Under the pieces are notes generated by a model. The model made no database searches and was not told the DNA's origin. It saw nothing but the letters and a program-made list of their open reading frames with translations. The position numbers were made by a program, and so were the translations under genes. Of a stretch of 8,385 bases of DNA, positions 5,618 to 8,385 are shown one piece after another (within the stretch, counting starts at the first letter, position 1; each line of letters starts with the position of its first letter). This DNA comes from SMTZ1-83 sp048883405 (GTDB lineage: Archaea > Asgardarchaeota > Thorarchaeia > Thorarchaeales > Thorarchaeaceae), in NCBI GenBank assembly GCA_048883405.1, contig JBHLQS010000124.1, positions 1 through 8,385 on the forward strand, in the 5' to 3' direction.

Positions 5618-6484
5618 ATGAACTTGGACCAGAGGCCGAATTTCTTGATAATAGCAGTTGCATCGGGGAAAGGCGGTACAGGTAAGACCACCGTGGCTGT
5701 GAATATGGCTCTGTCATTAGGAACTGTCACCCTTCTTGATTGCGATGTAGAGGAGCCCAACGCGCACACGCTCTTGCACCCTGAGGGACTAAGTACTGAA
5801 TCCGTAAAAGTGCCTACGCCCTTGATTGACATGGATAGATGCAATCTTTGCGCGACCTGTGCCAATTTCTGTGAGTTCAATGCCATATTCGTTGGCAAGA
5901 ATGTGATCATCTATCCAGAGATCTGTCATTCATGTGGTGGCTGTGCCCTAGTCTGTCCTGAAGGCGCTATCAGCGAGGAGCCTCGTGAAGTTGGAAATAT
6001 GTACAGTACAAAGGTGAATGGGATTCGTCTTGTTTATGGAGAGTTGAATGTTGGAGAGCCCATAGCAATTCCTGTTATCAAAGCAGTCAAGAACAGGATT
6101 GACCGAAATGGTATCACAATCCTTGATGCACCACCGGGCACTGCCTGTCCAGTCATCGAAACCATGCAGGACAGTGACTTTGTTGTATTAGTGACTGAGC
6201 CTACACCCTTCGGGCTTCATGATCTTGCAATGACGGTCGATGTCATCAAGGAGCTCAATATTCCCCATGGTGTCGTATTGAATCGTGCGGGAGTAGGAAA
6301 CGATGCAGTGAAGGAGTTCTGTAGAGCAAGAGGCATTCCGATTCTACTTGAGATCCCATTTGAGAGGAAGATAGCAGAGTTGTATTCCAAGGGTGTTCCC
6401 TTTGTTCAAGAGATGCCAGAATGGGGAGTCAAGTTCAGGCATCTGTTTGAGACCATGAAGGAGATGTCAGAAGATGGCCACTGA
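5618..6484 (+). CDS. MinD/Mrp-type ATPase with ferredoxin insert, first copy
   Basis: A 288-residue deviant-Walker (SIMIBI) ATPase. The P-loop GKGGTGKT is at 17-24 with the signature first Lys18; switch I DCDVEEPNAH is at 41-50. After about residue 70 a ferredoxin module is inserted with Cys75, 78, 81, 85 and Cys103, 106, 109, 113-Pro, enough for two [4Fe-4S] clusters. The ATPase fold then resumes with LDAPPGTACPVIE (Walker B/switch II region) and TEPTPFGLHDL. Such proteins couple ATP-driven conformational change to Fe-S or metal-cluster handling and correspond to ORP3/ORP4 of Desulfovibrio. The ATG follows the previous TGA with no gap and has no clear SD, so translation is probably coupled. 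No membrane-targeting helix is evident at the C-terminus, unlike MinD. Confidence 0.9.
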   Translation: MNLDQRPNFLIIAVASGKGGTGKTTVAVNMALSLGTVTLLDCDVEEPNAHTLLHPEGLSTESVKVPTPLIDMDRCNLCATCANFCEFNAIFVGKNVIIYPEICHSCGGCALVCPEGAISEEPREVGNMYSTKVNGIRLVYGELNVGEPIAIPVIKAVKNRIDRNGITILDAPPGTACPVIETMQDSDFVVLVTEPTPFGLHDLAMTVDVIKELNIPHGVVLNRAGVGNDAVKEFCRARGIPILLEIPFERKIAELYSKGVPFVQEMPEWGVKFRHLFETMKEMSEDGH

Positions 6485-7343
6485 GATTGCGATTGTCAGT
6501 GGAAAGGGCGGTACAGGCAAGACCACAATCGCCGCAGCTTTCGCAGCGCTATCGCAAAACGTTGTTACTGCCGACTGTGATGTAGACGCTCCCGATCTGC
6601 ACATCCTGCTACAGCCCGAAACGAAGAAGACTGAGGAGTTCCAAAGCTCGAAAGTCGCAGTGATTGACCCAGAGACATGCACAGAATGTGGTTTGTGTGA
6701 AGAGAAGTGTCGTTTCGAGGCAATCCATCCTCCAGATGTAAATACGATTGCATGCGAGGGATGTGGAGTCTGTGCATATGTCTGTCCTGAGGCGGCGGTG
6801 CAGATGGGTCCTCGAACTTCAGGCTTTCTCTATGAATCAATGACTCGTTTCGGTCCCATGTCTCACGCCAAGCTTCTGCCTGGTGAGGGGAACTCTGGCA
6901 AGCTAGTGACCGAAGTTAGGAGGCAAGCGCAGGAGCTTGCTCGCAAGAATGGCCAAGACATCACCCTAATCGACGGGTCTCCTGGAATTGGTTGTCCCGT
7001 AATTGCCACTGTCAGCGGTATCAAACTGGGTGTGATAGTGACTGAACCCACCATGTCTGGCATTCATGATATGGAACGGGTTATGGCGCTATTGGAGCGG
7101 TTCAGAGTCCATACAATGGTTCTGGTCAATAAATATGACCTGAATCCTGAAAACACTCATCGAATTGAACAGATATGCACTGAGAAAGGGGCGGAATTTC
7201 TTGGCATGATTCCATATGATTCAGTCACGACAGAATCAATGGTGGCTGCAAAGACATTGCCCGAATTCGTGCCCGATCACAGGATAACTCAATTACTGAA
7301 GAGTATGTGGAGCAAAATCACTGAAGTTGCATTTAGTGAATAG
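6474..7343 (+). CDS. MinD/Mrp-type ATPase with ferredoxin insert, second copy
   Basis: A 289-residue paralogue of the preceding protein, overlapping its end by 11 bases, with GGAG about 10 bases before the ATG. P-loop GKGGTGKT at 10-17 (Lys11, Lys16), DCDVDAPDLHILL at 34-46, and a ferredoxin module with Cys69, 72, 75, 79 and Cys94, 97, 100, 104-Pro, again two [4Fe-4S] sites. Switch II reads DGSPGIGCPVI, followed by TEPTMSGIHDMERV. The two copies keep the same domain order but differ clearly in sequence, so this is an old pair, likely acting as a heterodimer or on successive steps (inference). Both keep the invariant lysines, so both should be active. The gene ends at a hairpin shared with the convergent DUF5320-like gene. 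Confidence 0.9.
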   Translation: MATEIAIVSGKGGTGKTTIAAAFAALSQNVVTADCDVDAPDLHILLQPETKKTEEFQSSKVAVIDPETCTECGLCEEKCRFEAIHPPDVNTIACEGCGVCAYVCPEAAVQMGPRTSGFLYESMTRFGPMSHAKLLPGEGNSGKLVTEVRRQAQELARKNGQDITLIDGSPGIGCPVIATVSGIKLGVIVTEPTMSGIHDMERVMALLERFRVHTMVLVNKYDLNPENTHRIEQICTEKGAEFLGMIPYDSVTTESMVAAKTLPEFVPDHRITQLLKSMWSKITEVAFSE

Positions 7344-7344
7344 A

Positions 7345-7365
7345 GTGGGGGATATGAACCCCCGC
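7345..7365. terminator. Hairpin between convergent genes, possible two-way terminator
   Basis: GGGGG (7347-7351) pairs with CCCCC (7359-7363) around a seven-base loop, and G-C plus U-G pairs extend the stem to seven. It fills the 22-bp gap between the stop of the second ATPase and the stop of the minus-strand DUF5320-like gene. On plus it is followed by a pyrimidine-rich run (TTCCTTCCCTTC). Archaeal termination depends more on U-tracts than hairpins, so a role in 3'-end stability is equally possible. Confidence 0.45.
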
Positions 7366-7680
7366 TCATTCCTTCCCTTCTAGCTCTGTGAGTCTTTTCT
7401 CAATTCTCTGAAAGGCCTCTTGGATTGATTTCAGCTGGCTCTCTAACATGTCTCTCTGAATCTGTAGAGCCTCACGCTCTTCTGTTGGAGTTACTTGACC
7501 TGCAAGCGGAGGTCTCACTCCATAATCTCTCCAATATCCAAGTGTCCAGCAAGAACCCGGTCCATAGAGCCATCCTGGTCTCTCCCATGGCGGTAGGTCT
7601 CTGAAAGGGCCATTTCCAGGCCATCTGCCACCACGACCCCAGCTACCCCTGCGTCCGTATCCATACATATAATCACTCAT
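7366..7680 (-). CDS. DUF5320-like small Gly/Trp-rich protein with C-terminal coiled coil
   Basis: A 104-residue protein in two parts. Residues 1-60 are rich in Gly, Arg, Trp, Tyr and Pro (GYGRRGSWGRGGRW, then PPWERPGWLYGPG), low in hydrophobic core residues. Residues about 65-104 form a heptad-like charged helix (LQIQRDMLESQLKSIQEAF and on) that should make a coiled coil. This is the layout of DUF5320-type proteins, often encoded next to NifX-like and Mrp-type genes in anaerobes; function unknown. Start choice: ATG 7680 lies close to the predicted transcript start, but ATG 7668 has GTGA four bases upstream, so the true protein may lack the first four residues. It is divergent from the DUF134 gene across a region holding two palindromic sites. 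Confidence 0.7.
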   Translation of the reverse strand: MSDYMYGYGRRGSWGRGGRWPGNGPFRDLPPWERPGWLYGPGSCWTLGYWRDYGVRPPLAGQVTPTEEREALQIQRDMLESQLKSIQEAFQRIEKRLTELEGKE

Positions 7681-7694
7681 CTCGCGATTTTATT

Positions 7695-7734
7695 TTGTGC
7701 ATATGCACAACATTATTTATGTGCATACGAACGA
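7695..7734. promoter_or_regulatory. Twin palindromic operator sites in the DUF5320-DUF134 divergent promoter
   Basis: TTGTGCATATGCACAA (7695-7710) is a perfect 16-bp palindrome. A degenerate second copy, ATGTGCATACGAACGA (7719-7734), matches it at 12 of 16 positions with an intact left half TGTGCATA. The centres are 24 bp apart and TTATTTAT lies between (7713-7720), which read on minus (ATAAATAA) is a fair TATA box for the DUF5320-like gene with a start near 7691, inside reach of the perfect palindrome. For the plus-strand DUF134 gene two TATA-like boxes follow: GAATATAAG (7733-7741) and CTATAAG (7760-7766). Autoregulation by the adjacent DUF134 protein is the obvious hypothesis. Confidence 0.62.
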
Positions 7735-7805
7735 ATATAAGCATATTGGCCTGACAAGACTATAAGCAAGTCCATATCGTGGAATGTAAGAGCCGGTGAC
7801 AAGAG

Positions 7806-8114
7806 ATGCACAGAAGAAGAAGGGGTAGACGTGGAAGAATGCCAGTCCAGCCCAGACTAGGAGCACGATTCAAGGCAACTCGTATGAATCCTGAGCCGAA
7901 GGCTGATGATAGACCTGTATATATTGACCCCGCGGAGGCCGAAGTCCTACGACTTGTAGATCTTGAGGGCATGTATCAAGAAGATGCTGGGGATGCAATG
8001 GGTGTGTCTAGAGGTACCATCTGGAGACTCCTTGAGAGCGCTAGGAAAAAAGTTGTCAGCTCGCTCTTTGAAGGAAGGCCCCTCATCATAGGTCACTCAC
8101 CTGATGAGGATTGA
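7806..8114 (+). CDS. DUF134 family DNA-binding protein
   Basis: A 102-residue predicted DNA-binding protein (COG1342/DUF134), near the usual size. The first 26 residues are very basic (HRRRRGRRGRM). A sigma70 region 4-like helix-turn-helix follows the DPAEAEVLRLVDLEG lead-in (41-55): YQEDAGDAMGVSRGTIWRLL (57-76) then ESARKKV. The N-terminal zinc- or substrate-binding-like segment common in longer members is reduced here. The ATG at 7806 has a clean GGTGA SD (7795-7799), 6 bases upstream. DUF134 genes recurrently sit beside NifX-like and Fe-S ATPase genes, as here, so it is the best candidate regulator of this cluster, although its ligand is unknown and nothing shows which of the two operator types it binds. 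Confidence 0.85.
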   Translation: MHRRRRGRRGRMPVQPRLGARFKATRMNPEPKADDRPVYIDPAEAEVLRLVDLEGMYQEDAGDAMGVSRGTIWRLLESARKKVVSSLFEGRPLIIGHSPDED

Positions 8115-8350
8115 GCAGTTGGATAACGTGGACCATATAGGCAATGCAGCCCACTTGACCGTTTGTTAAGCACCCAAAAAACTGTTCTTCACTTCTGACT
8201 CCACGCATTACACACATTCTTGTATTCTAAAACTCATCCTCTCAGAAGGTGCTTAGGCGCCCTCTAGGTCTCATTCCAGAGTACCAGATTGCGCGATGCT
8301 CCCTTATATGCCAATTCGCCAATCTGTCTAAGTGGAGAGGACAACTAACC
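8115..8350. other. Intergenic stretch after the DUF134 gene
   Basis: About 236 bp with no supported gene on either strand. It holds an imperfect nine-pair hairpin with a TTAG loop (arms 8244-8252 and 8257-8265, one mismatch and one G-U), which could be an RNA 3' end or a small structured element. Near the right it has TTATAT (8304-8309), a TATA-like box whose predicted start, about 8332, suits the gene beginning at 8351. No tRNA, CRISPR or repeat array is visible. Confidence 0.4.
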
Positions 8351-8385
8351 ATGCAGACTGTACCCTCAGGACCCATCAGCGACCC
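8351..8385 (+). CDS. Possible start of a plus-strand gene, cut by the window edge
   Basis: ATG at 8351 opens a reading frame (MQTVPSGPISD) that runs to the end of the window without a stop. Support is a purine-rich GGAGAGG (8334-8340) ten bases upstream and the TATA-like TTATAT about 45 bases upstream. Eleven residues are too few to name a product. Confidence 0.4.
   Translation, partial: MQTVPSGPISD

Noticed and set aside
6771..6780. TGTGCATATG, matching the left ten bases of the operator palindrome at 7695-7710, inside the second ATPase gene.
   Set aside because: It encodes Val-Cys-Ala-Tyr-Val of the second ferredoxin motif, lacks the right half-site and is mid-gene, so it is best explained by coding.
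6467..7063. Minus-strand open frames across the second ATPase.
   Set aside because: The opposite strand has intact P-loop and eight ordered cysteines; these frames show no protein features.
1..8385. CRISPR array, insertion sequence, integrase or phage genes.
   Set aside because: No regularly spaced repeats, terminal inverted repeats with target duplication, or transposase/integrase-like protein was seen.

Overview
The window looks like chromosomal DNA of an archaeon. Evidence: ribosomal protein L15e, a COG1325 RNA-binding exosome-type protein followed by what looks like the first codons of an RNase P Rpp30 gene, an archaeal YchF/OBG GTPase with a TGS domain, TATA-box promoters, and Shine-Dalgarno (SD) sequences of the GGTGA/GGAGG type. 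Moderate G+C and this gene mix would fit an Asgard archaeon such as Thorarchaeia, but that placement is a guess.

Left part (1-2177, minus strand): an information-processing block, serA-like dehydrogenase > rpl15e > COG1325 > (Rpp30, cut by the window edge). Between serA and rpl15e lies a 169-bp gap whose minus-strand RNA can fold into a GAAA-tetraloop hairpin and a three-way junction. One strand of the junction can alternatively pair with the region just before the rpl15e start. Centre (2178-4684): a divergent promoter with an extended inverted repeat, a flavin reductase-like FMN protein on plus, and on minus an unrecognised ~146-aa protein and YchF.

Right part (4685-8114): a compact metal-cofactor/Fe-S cluster resembling the bacterial ORP (orange protein) locus. 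It has two NifX/NifB-like small proteins, then two MinD/Mrp-type ATPases, each with a two-[4Fe-4S] ferredoxin insert, in a tightly coupled four-gene operon. It is followed convergently by a DUF5320-like Gly/Trp-rich coiled-coil protein, which is divergent from a DUF134 DNA-binding protein. Both promoter regions of this cluster carry a pair of palindromic operator-like sites spaced exactly 24 bp centre to centre with a TATA-like element between them. The palindrome sequences differ, which suggests two regulators or two binding modes with one promoter architecture.

Right edge (8115-8385): about 236 bp without a gene, holding one imperfect hairpin and a TATA-like box, then the possible first codons of a further plus-strand gene. 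I see no CRISPR array, tRNA, rRNA, insertion sequence or phage gene. The most novel-looking items are the rpl15e leader RNA and the paired operators of the ORP-like cluster.
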